DNA of 64,000 nt, taken from contig JBMNMA010000009.1 of NCBI GenBank assembly GCA_050953105.1, positions 372,001 through 436,000 on the forward strand, read 5' to 3'. The position numbers and the translations under genes are program-made. Of this stretch, positions 8,526-15,441 are shown piece by piece; within the stretch, counting starts at the first letter, position 1, and each line of letters opens with the position of its first letter. The stretch comes from UBA1206 sp050953105 (GTDB taxonomy: Bacteria; Bacillota; Clostridia; Oscillospirales; CAG-382). The notes under the pieces are model-generated. The model was not told where the DNA came from, ran no database searches, and saw nothing but the letters and a program-made list of their open reading frames with translations.

Positions 8526-8555
8526 AAAATCCGGCGTTTTACGCCGGATTTTTTC
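8526..8555 (+). terminator. Intrinsic terminator
   Basis: AAAATCCGGCG/CGCCGGATTTTTT hairpin with T-run, 20 bases after the fusion gene. Confidence 0.9.
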
Positions 8556-8635
8556 GTGTGTTTAGTATTAACGCCGGAATGGTAGTTGCAGATTATTTTT
8601 CCTTCTCTGATATTTATTCAGCATAACACCGAAGC

Positions 8636-8830
8636 CGGCTGTAGCTTAATGTTGTGGGGATGAAATGGGGGTGAAATAAAAAACTTTCCGACCTTCGGGG
8701 AAGGTTTTTTGCATTCATCCCATCACCAGCCACAATATAAATCATCTGCTAATTTAAAATATTTACAAGCAAAATGACCATAACCCGCAGGGTTTTGAAC
8801 CGTTTCTCTTCTCTCTTCTCTTCGTTCCCA
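8636..8830 (+). repeat. Block A variant, short form
   Basis: Starts TTAATGTTGTGGGGATGAAAT and ends ATCCCATCACCAGCCACAATATAAAT, so its ends form an imperfect inverted repeat as in a MITE. Inside is CTTTCCGACCTTCGGGGAAGG. The shared tail CCCGCAGGGTTTTGAACC lies at about 8780. Confidence 0.7.
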
Positions 8831-8832
8831 CG

Positions 8833-8940
8833 AAAAACACCCGCTCCCCTACGGGGCGCGTGGGTAGGGGCATCCTTTCCCCGGGGCTTCACCCCGGGCT
8901 AATACACCTGCTCCCCCTCCGGGGGCGCAAGGGTAAAAGG
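8833..8940. repeat. GC-rich hairpin cluster
   Basis: Three successive strong hairpins are visible: GCTCCCCTACGGGGCGC, CCCCGGGGCTTCACCCCGGG and GCTCCCCCTCCGGGGGCGC. They are joined by short spacers. There is no coding potential; the cluster is unlike block B in having no AATATA spacer. Confidence 0.6.
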
Positions 8941-9009
8941 GGATATTACAGATATAAATCTCATTATTTTAATGAAAGGTGAATTCGATAAAAACAGTAT
9001 TTGTAATTA

Positions 9010-9140
9010 AACATAGAAGTTAGCAGTATTTAAATGTTGTGGTATTGAAATAGGGGTAATTGAAAAGCCTTCCCCTTGAGGGGAAGGCTTTGGCAGCCGT
9101 CAGGCTCCCGGCCACTGACGGGTTGAGACGGAGATGTGGA
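9010..9140 (-). repeat. Block A in inverted orientation
   Basis: Read on the minus strand it gives ...GCCTTCCCCTCAAGGGGAAGGC..., then CCACAACATTTAAATACTGCTAAC, the same 3' end as the other block A copies. The neighbouring 9141-9299 contains only degenerate hairpin-repeat debris. Confidence 0.7.
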
Positions 9141-9299
9141 GCCGGATGAAATAAATAAAAATAGCGGTGGCTTACCGCGGGATGCACTATGACTGCCCGA
9201 AGCGCAATAATAGCCTGAGCCGTATAGTTGCTAACATTATTATACCCCCGGAGAGATAGACAGAGCTTTTATATTCGAGCTGCTTTCCCGGATAGTGGC

Positions 9300-9400
9300 A
9301 TCACTACCCCCTCATCCACCGCTGGCGCGGTCCCCCTTCCCCTCAAGGGGAAGGCTTTTTTATATTTCATCTCCCTGCCACTACATTAAGATCAAATATC
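9300..9400 (+). repeat. Dispersed repeat block A (CCACCGCTGGCGCGG subtype)
   Basis: CCCCCTCATCCACCGCTGG is followed by CCTTCCCCTCAAGGGGAAGG and ends in TGCCACTACATTAAG. The first hairpin reads CCGCTGGCGCGG instead of GCCTTCGGC. Confidence 0.8.
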
Positions 9401-9417
9401 TATCGATTAAAAATAAA

Positions 9418-9625
9418 TATAACTGCACCAAAGGTGCAATATAACTGCCCGAAGGGCAATATACCTGTGCCGAAGGCACAATACAACTGCGAGTGAAACG
9501 AGCAATCTAGTCGCCACGAAGTGGCCACACCCCCTCATCCACCGCTGGCGCGGTCCCCCTTCCCCGAAAGTCGGAAGGCTTTTTTCATTATCCCCGTATC
9601 CCTGCTTCTACATTAAATTATATAT
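9418..9625 (+). repeat. Composite repeat: block B then block A
   Basis: Block B (9418-9520) has the successive units CTGCACCAAAGGTGCA, CTGCCCGAAGGGCA, GTGCCGAAGGCAC, a GCGAGTGAAACGAGC unit, and GCCACGAAGTGGC. All are spaced by AATATAA or close variants. Block A (9526-9625) follows with the CCACCGCTGGCGCGG subtype and CCTTCCCCGAAAGTCGGAAGG. Together with the neighbouring entries, nearly all of 8556-9660 is repeat DNA with no supportable gene. Confidence 0.8.
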
Positions 9626-9684
9626 TTTATATAATAAAAACATCTTCCCGAAGGGCTAACTGTGAACAAAGCAACAATTACACT

Positions 9685-9754
9685 AAAAAAAGCACCTGAA
9701 TTTCAAGTGCTTTTTTCAAAAAGACACCCCTCCGGGCGAAAGAGGGGTCTTTTT
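9685..9754 (-). terminator. Tandem intrinsic terminators after the 33-residue peptide gene
   Basis: On the minus strand there is first an AAAAAGACCCCTCT...GGAGGGGTGTCTTTTT hairpin (9718-9754), 10 bases past the stop. A second hairpin is AGCAC-TTGA...TCA-GGTGCT with a T-run (9685-9716). Confidence 0.8.
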
Positions 9755-9763
9755 ATGTTTTTT

Positions 9764-9865
9764 TTAGCCGCCGCAGCAGCAGCAGATAAGGATGACGATT
9801 GCGATAAGAATGATTATCCAGGTACAGCTGTTCTGGCCACCGAAGAACGAATCAAAGCATCCCAT
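9764..9865 (-). CDS. 33-residue Cys/Ile-rich membrane peptide
   Basis: ATG at 9863-9865, stop at 9764-9766. The N-terminus is MGCFDSFFGGQNSC, then one hydrophobic segment W-III-LIAIVILI (residues 16-27), then CCCC-GG. A strong ribosome-binding site GGAAGGAGGAT sits 8-9 bases upstream and two terminators follow, so the gene has complete signals despite its size. A sigma-K-like promoter lies just upstream (9887-9914). Small Trp-Ile-rich, Cys-ending peptides of this build occur widely in spore-forming Clostridia. By analogy with YjcZ-type spore peptides it could be a late-sporulation envelope peptide, but that is inference. The plus-strand frame over the same DNA is a shadow. Confidence 0.75.
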   Translation of the reverse strand: MGCFDSFFGGQNSCTWIIILIAIVILICCCCGG

Positions 9866-9886
9866 AGTGAATCCTCCTTCCTTCTA

Positions 9887-9914
9887 TATACTATGACAAG
9901 AAGGAACCGTTGGT
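9887..9914 (-). promoter_or_regulatory. Candidate sigma-K promoter
   Basis: On the minus strand CATAGTATA (complement of 9887-9895) fits the sigma-K -10 CATANNNTA, and AC lies exactly 17 bases upstream (complement of 9913-9914). It ends 22 bases before the peptide's start codon. The stretch 9915-10181 beyond it holds no supportable gene. Confidence 0.5.
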
Positions 9915-10181
9915 GACACATTACACCATAAGATAAGTTTAAAAAGACAAAAATCAACCGAAGACGCTGTCATATAAAGGCATTTCCAATGCTGCCGGTC
10001 AAGGTTGTCGGATGACACCACCTCCTGAATTATCAAGAAAGCATACCTTTCGGCCTTGAATACGTTCGAATGAACGTGCCTGAATGCACCTTGCGGCACA
10101 TTGACTAATTAGCGATGTTCGGACGTTTCCCCTGTCATTTACAGTATAGGAGGATTTGCCTTCATTTGTTAATAACAGAAA

Positions 10182-11123
10182 TTATTTTTTGTTTATATAG
10201 CCGGACAAATCGGGAAAGCCGTGTAAATCGATATAGTCATCTCCCAAATAGCAGGCAAAGGTGGTTATATACCCGTATCCAGCCTTTTGGTAAAATTCCA
10301 TATCCTTTTCAAGGACTTCCCTGTTCAAGAAAAACTTTTTCGGCGGCTTTTGCCAACATGAAAACATGGAATTGTCAAGCCAGTATTCAAGCACCTTGGA
10401 ATTTTTATGGCCAAAGAAATTGATTGCATCCAGCGCCTGCCCTGCCGGAACGGAATTTTCGCTATCAATCATAGGAAGGTTAAATTGACGCTTAAACGGT
10501 GCAAATTCAAGAAAAATCCCATCCTCCGGCTCTACTATTACCGGTGGAGCAGAGGTGGCGCAGTAGGCAAGAAAAGCCTGCTTTGCATTGGGGTTTACCC
10601 GTTTTAACCCTCTTAAAACAGCATTATATATAAGCATTGCCTGGTCCGACGGAGTAAGGTGCTTGCAGTCGTTACAGGAACAGGAGGCGTCAAACACATC
10701 ATCAAGCCAGATATTATAAGTATCAGACGAATACTTTAAATTTTTTGCAAGCCATTCTGCCGAGTCGGACACAATATCAAGGGCGTCCTTGTTTGACGGG
10801 CAAAGGTTATAGTCGGGTGTTCTTTCGCCTTTTTCGTTTACCCTGAAATATTCGGAGTGTGTATAAAACAGCTCCCGGGGTAAAAGCAGGGACATGGCGT
10901 GAAGCTCGTATTCAATATCTATTCCCTTTTTTATTAAGTTTGTAAGTATTTTATCCTGTTCGGGGGGATAACCATCTTCGGCAAGGGACAATACCCGTTG
11001 GTGGGACCCCTGTCCCCCCACAGGATGTATGCCGAGAACGGATATGTCGGTGCCTGTTATTGATTGTTCCCAGGACGGGGAAATTTCCTCCGGGTGGATT
11101 ACTATACCTTTTTTCAATCTCAT
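10182..11123 (-). CDS. DUF4838-family protein (glycosidase-like)
   Basis: About 313 residues from ATG 11121-11123. This start is preceded by GGAGTGATTAAA, whereas the 43 upstream codons of the longer open frame are Phe/Tyr-rich and not protein-like. The sequence includes IDIEYELHAMSLLLPRELF, NLCPSNKDALDIVSDSAEWLAK, IWLDDVFDASCSCNDCKHLTPSDQ and a C-terminal EYWLDNSMFSCWQKPPKKFF. These match DUF4838, a TIM-barrel-like domain found with family 20-like glycosidases. No signal peptide is seen, so it is likely cytoplasmic. Two CxC/CxxC Cys pairs in the CSCNDC loop could bind metal. Reaction unknown. No clear terminator is seen. Confidence 0.75.
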   Translation of the reverse strand: MRLKKGIVIHPEEISPSWEQSITGTDISVLGIHPVGGQGSHQRVLSLAEDGYPPEQDKILTNLIKKGIDIEYELHAMSLLLPRELFYTHSEYFRVNEKGERTPDYNLCPSNKDALDIVSDSAEWLAKNLKYSSDTYNIWLDDVFDASCSCNDCKHLTPSDQAMLIYNAVLRGLKRVNPNAKQAFLAYCATSAPPVIVEPEDGIFLEFAPFKRQFNLPMIDSENSVPAGQALDAINFFGHKNSKVLEYWLDNSMFSCWQKPPKKFFLNREVLEKDMEFYQKAGYGYITTFACYLGDDYIDLHGFPDLSGYINKK

Positions 11124-11235
11124 TTTAATCACTCCATGTCGAGTATATATAAAAAACACTTCAATTGCAAGGCTAATTATGGTGCGTTCTTTTGCGGTAT
11201 AAAAAAGCGGGTAAAAATATAGATAATCAACAAAG

Positions 11236-11262
11236 AAAAACGGGTATGCCACCCGTTTTTTT
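11236..11262 (-). terminator. Intrinsic terminator of the SRAP gene
   Basis: AAACGGGT/ACCCGTTT hairpin with T-runs on both sides, 56 bases past the SRAP stop codon on the minus strand. Confidence 0.8.
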
Positions 11263-11268
11263 ACTCTA

Positions 11269-11297
11269 TTGACAAAAATAATTTATTATGGTAAAAT
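11269..11297 (+). promoter_or_regulatory. Near-consensus sigma-A promoter pointing into SRAP antisense
   Basis: TTGACA (11269-11274), a 17-base spacer, and TAAAAT (11292-11297). It reads rightward against the SRAP gene, and no plus-strand gene starts until 12027. Confidence 0.5.
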
Positions 11298-11318
11298 TAC
11301 AACCGTGAGTTGAGAAGC

Positions 11319-11855
11319 TTATGCAATCTCGTAGCAAAGTTCGGGAACACCCTTAAACACGGTTTGGATATCCCGCCCTTTTAACCATTCCTCTGCGGCG
11401 GCATTATCAATTGCCAGTGGCATTCGGTCATGGAGAGGTGCTATCGATTCAACCGGCGGCAGGGTTATTATTGTAAATTCATAGCCGTTGTCGGGGAGTA
11501 TGCGGTATATTCCCGCCAAAAATAAAGGTATGTCCGCCTTCGGCCGGACGGCAAATTTAATTTTATTTTTCCATTCGTAGTATTCCGAACAAAAAGCAAC
11601 GCAGCGGTTTAATGCGTGGGGAGAAAAAAGATATTTTTCGTTGTATGTTTCCCCTCTGGCGTTGAAAACCACACCTTTTGTTGTGGAAAAACCCCATTTC
11701 ATACCCGTCATGGCGATATTATCTTTTCCGTAAAGGACGGGCGACAGGTCGGTGGGGAAAATTTCCCCCTTTTTAGGCTTGTCGTTTATCTGGTCAAGGT
11801 ATTTTAACAGTAAAAACTCGCTCATTTCGCCGGGTACATAATATCTGCAGCACAT
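11319..11855 (-). CDS. SOS response-associated peptidase (SRAP, YedK/HMCES family)
   Basis: 178 residues. The start is ATG 11853-11855, giving Met-Cys-Cys-Arg, because catalysis needs Cys2 exposed after Met removal; a longer frame upstream would bury it. Other active-site residues are in place: Asn65 (VFNARGE), Glu94 (SEYYEW) and His142 (LHDRMPLAI). The family crosslinks to abasic sites in single-stranded DNA through Cys2, forming a thiazolidine that protects the lesion. The ribosome-binding site is AAAGGTG. The gene is monocistronic with its own terminator. Length is slightly short of E. coli YedK (222). Confidence 0.93.
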   Translation of the reverse strand: MCCRYYVPGEMSEFLLLKYLDQINDKPKKGEIFPTDLSPVLYGKDNIAMTGMKWGFSTTKGVVFNARGETYNEKYLFSPHALNRCVAFCSEYYEWKNKIKFAVRPKADIPLFLAGIYRILPDNGYEFTIITLPPVESIAPLHDRMPLAIDNAAAEEWLKGRDIQTVFKGVPELCYEIA

Positions 11856-12026
11856 AACAACACCTTTTTTGAAAAAATTATTTGGTTTCGGAATATTATG
11901 TAATGATTGTATCATATTGACGTCTATATTTATATAATTGCCTTATTATTTTACAGTTTATTAATAATTTTATATTTACGCTTTTAAAATTTACTAAATT
12001 AAAACTTTCGAAAGGAACGAACAGCC

Positions 12027-13571
12027 ATGAAGCTGAAAGCCATTATCTCCTTGCTACTGTGCTTTTTGATGGTTTCGGCGGTTTTTGTCAGCTGTACAGA
12101 CGATCCGGCAGATACATCATCTACCGAGTCTAAAGCAGGCACAAGCCAAACCGATAACTCTAATGGCACCAGTATTCCCGACTCCTCAGGTGAGGAAAGC
12201 GAAGACCCCTATACCGACAGTAACGGTATGTATTCCACAAAGAACCTCCCCGCATTCAAGGACGAATGGCGGGACTATGAGACGTTCAGGGTGCTTGTAA
12301 CCTCTGATGAGACTCAAAAAACCTATTTCAATGAGGAAATTGAGAATCTGTATGAAACCACCGACTCTGCTATTGCGGAAGGCGTTACCCGCCGTAATAA
12401 CTGGGTATATGACGTTTACGGAATAACCGTCAAAGCGGTGCCGGTAAGTGACTGTCTGAAGGCTATACGTGACGAAGTGTCCGGCAACCTCAACACCTTT
12501 GACGCCGCAATGCCCTTTATGTCCGCTGCGGCCACCCTTGCCCAGGAAGGCCTTTTCTATGACCTGGCCGAATTTGAAGACATAATTGACCTTGACGCTC
12601 CCTGGTGGGACCAGAACGCCACCTCTGCACTTTCCATTGGCAACCGGGTGTATTTCACCACAGGTGATATGTCTATAATGCAAAAAATCGTTTCGTCCGG
12701 TATTGCTTTTAATAAAGATTTACTTGCCAACTATTTCCCCGGCTACGATATTTACGAAGATGTTTATAACGGCACCTGGACTCTTGACAAGCTTTATTCA
12801 ATGAGCAAACAGGTTACCGGTGTCCTTGAGGATGACGGCGTTATGGACGAAAAGGACATGTGGGGTATTATAGATACCGGCCCCTCCTTCTTCTACGGCT
12901 GCGGTGAACAGCTTGTTACCAAGGATGAAAACAACTATCCCGTACTTGCCCTTACCAAGTCCGAAAGATCAATAAACGTTGCCCAGAAGGTGCTTGCACT
13001 AGGTGCCGAAAAGAAAACCTGGTATGCTACCGTTGACGACTGGACAGACAGAACCAGTATATGGGACATGGTGGTAAAGGTATTCGGCGAAGGGCGTTCC
13101 CTTTTCATGGCTCTCCACTTCTCTGCCGTTAAAAAATTAAGGCCTTACGATGTTAACTACGGCATTGTTCCTGCCGCAAAGTTCAACGAAACCCAGGACA
13201 ATTACTACACAAAATGCTCGGCTAACTATGCTAATGCAATATGCATTCCCAAGACCGTAAGAGATGAAGAATTTTCGGCTTACATGATTGAGCTTTTATC
13301 CATAGGCGGCAAGAACCACATATCCAATACATACTACAACGTGGTGCTCAAGTCCAAGGACATTAAGGACGAAGACTCTGAGAGAATGCTCGACATAATT
13401 TTCAATAACATAGTCTACGATCCGGCTATCGTATATAAATTTGATAACTTGAACAACCTTTTCAATACTCTTATTCAAAATAAATCCACCGATATCGTTT
13501 CGGCTCTTCAGGCAATCGAAGACGCAGTACTGGCTGCCATCGACGACGTTATCGCAAATTACGACCAATAA
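12027..13571 (+). CDS. Extracellular solute-binding lipoprotein (ABC sugar-uptake type)
   Basis: 514 residues. The signal peptide ends in a lipobox, VFVSC with lipidated Cys23, followed by a Ser/Thr/Asp-rich linker to about residue 70. The mature domain is of the family-1 extracellular binding-protein type (GEQLVTKDENNYPVL, GVTRRNNWVYDVYGI, CIPKTVRDEE). No permease or ATPase genes adjoin it, so it is an orphan receptor or works with distant permeases. The stop codon TAA (13569-13571) is the first triplet of the 8-bp target site of IS copy A; the gene's natural terminator has been pushed to 14970. Substrate is not predictable here, though an alpha-galactosidase follows downstream. Confidence 0.85.
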   Translation: MKLKAIISLLLCFLMVSAVFVSCTDDPADTSSTESKAGTSQTDNSNGTSIPDSSGEESEDPYTDSNGMYSTKNLPAFKDEWRDYETFRVLVTSDETQKTYFNEEIENLYETTDSAIAEGVTRRNNWVYDVYGITVKAVPVSDCLKAIRDEVSGNLNTFDAAMPFMSAAATLAQEGLFYDLAEFEDIIDLDAPWWDQNATSALSIGNRVYFTTGDMSIMQKIVSSGIAFNKDLLANYFPGYDIYEDVYNGTWTLDKLYSMSKQVTGVLEDDGVMDEKDMWGIIDTGPSFFYGCGEQLVTKDENNYPVLALTKSERSINVAQKVLALGAEKKTWYATVDDWTDRTSIWDMVVKVFGEGRSLFMALHFSAVKKLRPYDVNYGIVPAAKFNETQDNYYTKCSANYANAICIPKTVRDEEFSAYMIELLSIGGKNHISNTYYNVVLKSKDIKDEDSERMLDIIFNNIVYDPAIVYKFDNLNNLFNTLIQNKSTDIVSALQAIEDAVLAAIDDVIANYDQ

Positions 13572-13576
13572 TAAAA

Positions 13577-14954
13577 GGCTCTTTGTCAATAGTTGGGGTG
13601 AACCCGTAAAAAGGAATTCAGGTAACGGCTGTCAGGTCGCTGCCTGAATTTTGTTTTGATTAGAAAACATATGAAGAATGCGGTTTCGGAATCTATTAAA
13701 ATTACGATATCCGTAAGCGTTTCTTTTCAGCACTTTGATCTTGTTGTTGCAACCTTCTGTAAAAGCATTCGAATATGAACAGTAGAAAGAGTTGACAATC
13801 CCCTCAAACCAACGGGAAAAGGTTTCGCCACAATCCCTGAACCGTTGTATGTGCGATTCCCGAGCCATTGTAATCCACTCTTTCAGGGCTTCTTTCTTGA
13901 TATCCGGATCCCTTAAGCCGCAAAGCTTTAAGAACTGCTCCTTCATATAATGCGCTTCCAGCAGGTCGGAGCCGATGTACAGAATTGTGTCAACCCTTAT
14001 CTTTTCATCAGGTGTCAACTTATCATAACGCTTGTAAAGAATACCCTTTGAGTGCTTGAAAGCAAGACGGGTTTCCTTGATATGTTTCTTTTGTTCCTCC
14101 TTGCGTACAGACTCGAACGCCCAGAACACCTGCCTTGCGTAATGATATTTATCGATAACATAGGTGGCTTTCTTAAAGTATGTATTCGAAACGTCCCTGT
14201 AGGTTTCCCACATATCGCTTACGAAATATGCCGTTTTCGATCTGTCAAAGTGCTTGAAATAGCTGAATAAATCTTGTTTATACCTTGTTTCGAGGATATC
14301 TATTACCCTGTTATTGTTAAGGTCTGTAATAATACATTGATATTTATCTTTTCCCGTATTCCCCTTGAATTCGTCAATGCCTATTGCCTGGGGGAGGGTT
14401 CCCGAGGGGTAGTTTACAAGGTTAAACACCCGTATTACTGTGGAGACGGAGAGCGCAACCTCTTTGGCTACGCTTGTGAAGGAGGAGACGCCTGCCAGCT
14501 TGTTGATGATGAAAGCGGAAAGGCGGTTGGTCATGCGGAAGTATCTTGGAAGGAAGCTGTTTTCCTCGAAAAAGCGTTTGCCGCATTGGCAGCGGTATCT
14601 CCGTTTTCTTAATATGAGTTCGACATTCTTACCCAGGATAGGTATATCCTTGATATGCTGGATACGGTAGTCATGCACTGTCCTTGTTGCGGCGCCGCAA
14701 CAAGGACAGCGGTGTTCTTTTTGCGTAAGCTCGATGTGAATTTCGGTAATTTGTGCTTTTTGAACTACATTTTTTACAATTACATCTTTTAAATCAATAA
14801 GTTTTGTGCTATTATCATTGCAGGGCATATTTTCGTCTCCGTTTCATGGTGTTGTGCAATTCCCATTTTAACGGATTCGTCAAAAATATGCTCTACTTTT
14901 TTTGTTTCTGTTTTGTAGATTATTTTCCCTTACCCCAACATTTATTATAGAGCC
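13577..14954 (-). mobile_element. ISL3-family insertion sequence, copy A
   Basis: 1378 bp, bounded by imperfect inverted repeats beginning GGCTCTTTGTCAATAGTTGGGG at the left end and GGCTCTATAATAAATGTTGGGG at the right end. It is flanked by a perfect 8-bp direct repeat, TAATAAAA (13569-13576 and 14955-14962). Eight-bp target duplications and a single transposase frame fit ISL3. It is inserted between the solute-binding gene and its terminator, and the duplication copies the gene's stop codon. It has the same length as copy B at 37797-39174. Confidence 0.95.
13632..14828 (-). CDS. ISL3-family transposase (copy A)
   Basis: 398 residues. The N-terminal zinc-binding part has a CPCCG pair and CQCG; a DDE-type catalytic domain follows, with Asp in AIGIDEFKG, Asp in YFVSDMWETYRDV, and Glu in NAFTEGCNNKIKVLKR. 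The C-terminal YGYRNFNRFRNRIL is typical of ISL3 (IS1167-like) transposases. The protein is identical in sequence to the copy at 37923-39119. It is full length with no frameshift, so the element is probably active or recently so. Confidence 0.96.
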   Translation of the reverse strand: MPCNDNSTKLIDLKDVIVKNVVQKAQITEIHIELTQKEHRCPCCGAATRTVHDYRIQHIKDIPILGKNVELILRKRRYRCQCGKRFFEENSFLPRYFRMTNRLSAFIINKLAGVSSFTSVAKEVALSVSTVIRVFNLVNYPSGTLPQAIGIDEFKGNTGKDKYQCIITDLNNNRVIDILETRYKQDLFSYFKHFDRSKTAYFVSDMWETYRDVSNTYFKKATYVIDKYHYARQVFWAFESVRKEEQKKHIKETRLAFKHSKGILYKRYDKLTPDEKIRVDTILYIGSDLLEAHYMKEQFLKLCGLRDPDIKKEALKEWITMARESHIQRFRDCGETFSRWFEGIVNSFYCSYSNAFTEGCNNKIKVLKRNAYGYRNFNRFRNRILHMFSNQNKIQAAT

Positions 14955-14969
14955 TAATAAAATTATATC

Positions 14970-14995
14970 AAAAAGCCCCTTCGGGGGCTTTTTTG
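14970..14995 (+). terminator. Displaced terminator of the solute-binding gene
   Basis: AAAAAGCCCC-TTCG-GGGGCTTTTTT. It stands 16 bases right of IS copy A and would lie about 20 bases past the solute-binding gene's stop codon if the IS were removed. Confidence 0.85.
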
Positions 14996-15033
14996 TTATG
15001 TCTTTTCCACCGGAATTTTATGGCTGTTTTATA

Positions 15034-15062
15034 TTGTATTGGTTTTTGTTTTATGATATAAT
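15034..15062 (+). promoter_or_regulatory. Sigma-A promoter of the lipoprotein/alpha-galactosidase operon
   Basis: TTGTAT (15034-15039), a 17-base spacer, TATAAT (15057-15062), with an extended TG upstream of the -10. Confidence 0.7.
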
Positions 15063-15100
15063 CAGTCGGCGTTAAATTTTACCGGAATAAAGGGGATTAT

Positions 15101-15439
15101 ATGAAAATCAAGTTTATTTTATGTCTTGCCCTTGTCTTTTCCCTTTGTGTTATTGCCATGTCATGCGGGAAAGCAAATAAATTCAAGCCGATTGTAGAAA
15201 TTAGCGAAAAAGACAGTAAATTTGTTTTAACCGTTAATTTCGGCAGCGAATATGCTTCCCGTTATGTTTCTGTAACCGTAACAAAGGGAGGGGAAAATGT
15301 ATATTTTTCCCAAATTCAGCTTGACTTTTCGGGATGTGGCGGGGATGATTTTGTTGTAAAAACGCCGGGGGACTACACTTTGACTGTAGTTTCTGGTGAT
15401 ATAACCAAAACCATATCTTTCAGCAAGGGGGATAAGTAA
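15101..15439 (+). CDS. Small surface lipoprotein
   Basis: 112 residues with an N-terminal hydrophobic signal and lipobox VIAMSC (Cys22), then a single small beta-rich domain. That domain contains a Cys in DFSGCGGDDF and a GDYTLTVVSGD strand pattern, like a short immunoglobulin-type fold. It is not recognised as a named family. It is the first gene of a two-gene unit: the alpha-galactosidase starts 2 bases after its stop, so the two are co-translated. It may assist substrate binding or anchor the enzyme complex; that is inference. The ribosome-binding site AAGGGGATT precedes the ATG. Confidence 0.75.
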   Translation: MKIKFILCLALVFSLCVIAMSCGKANKFKPIVEISEKDSKFVLTVNFGSEYASRYVSVTVTKGGENVYFSQIQLDFSGCGGDDFVVKTPGDYTLTVVSGDITKTISFSKGDK

Positions 15440-15441
15440 AT

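Noticed and set aside
9884..10099. 71-codon minus-strand frame upstream of the Cys-rich peptide
   Set aside because: No ribosome-binding site and no protein-like pattern; it overlaps the candidate sigma-K promoter.
10124..10165. Ribosome-binding-like AGGAGG on the plus strand at about 10147
   Set aside because: No open frame follows it in a usable register; it lies past the end of the DUF4838 gene.
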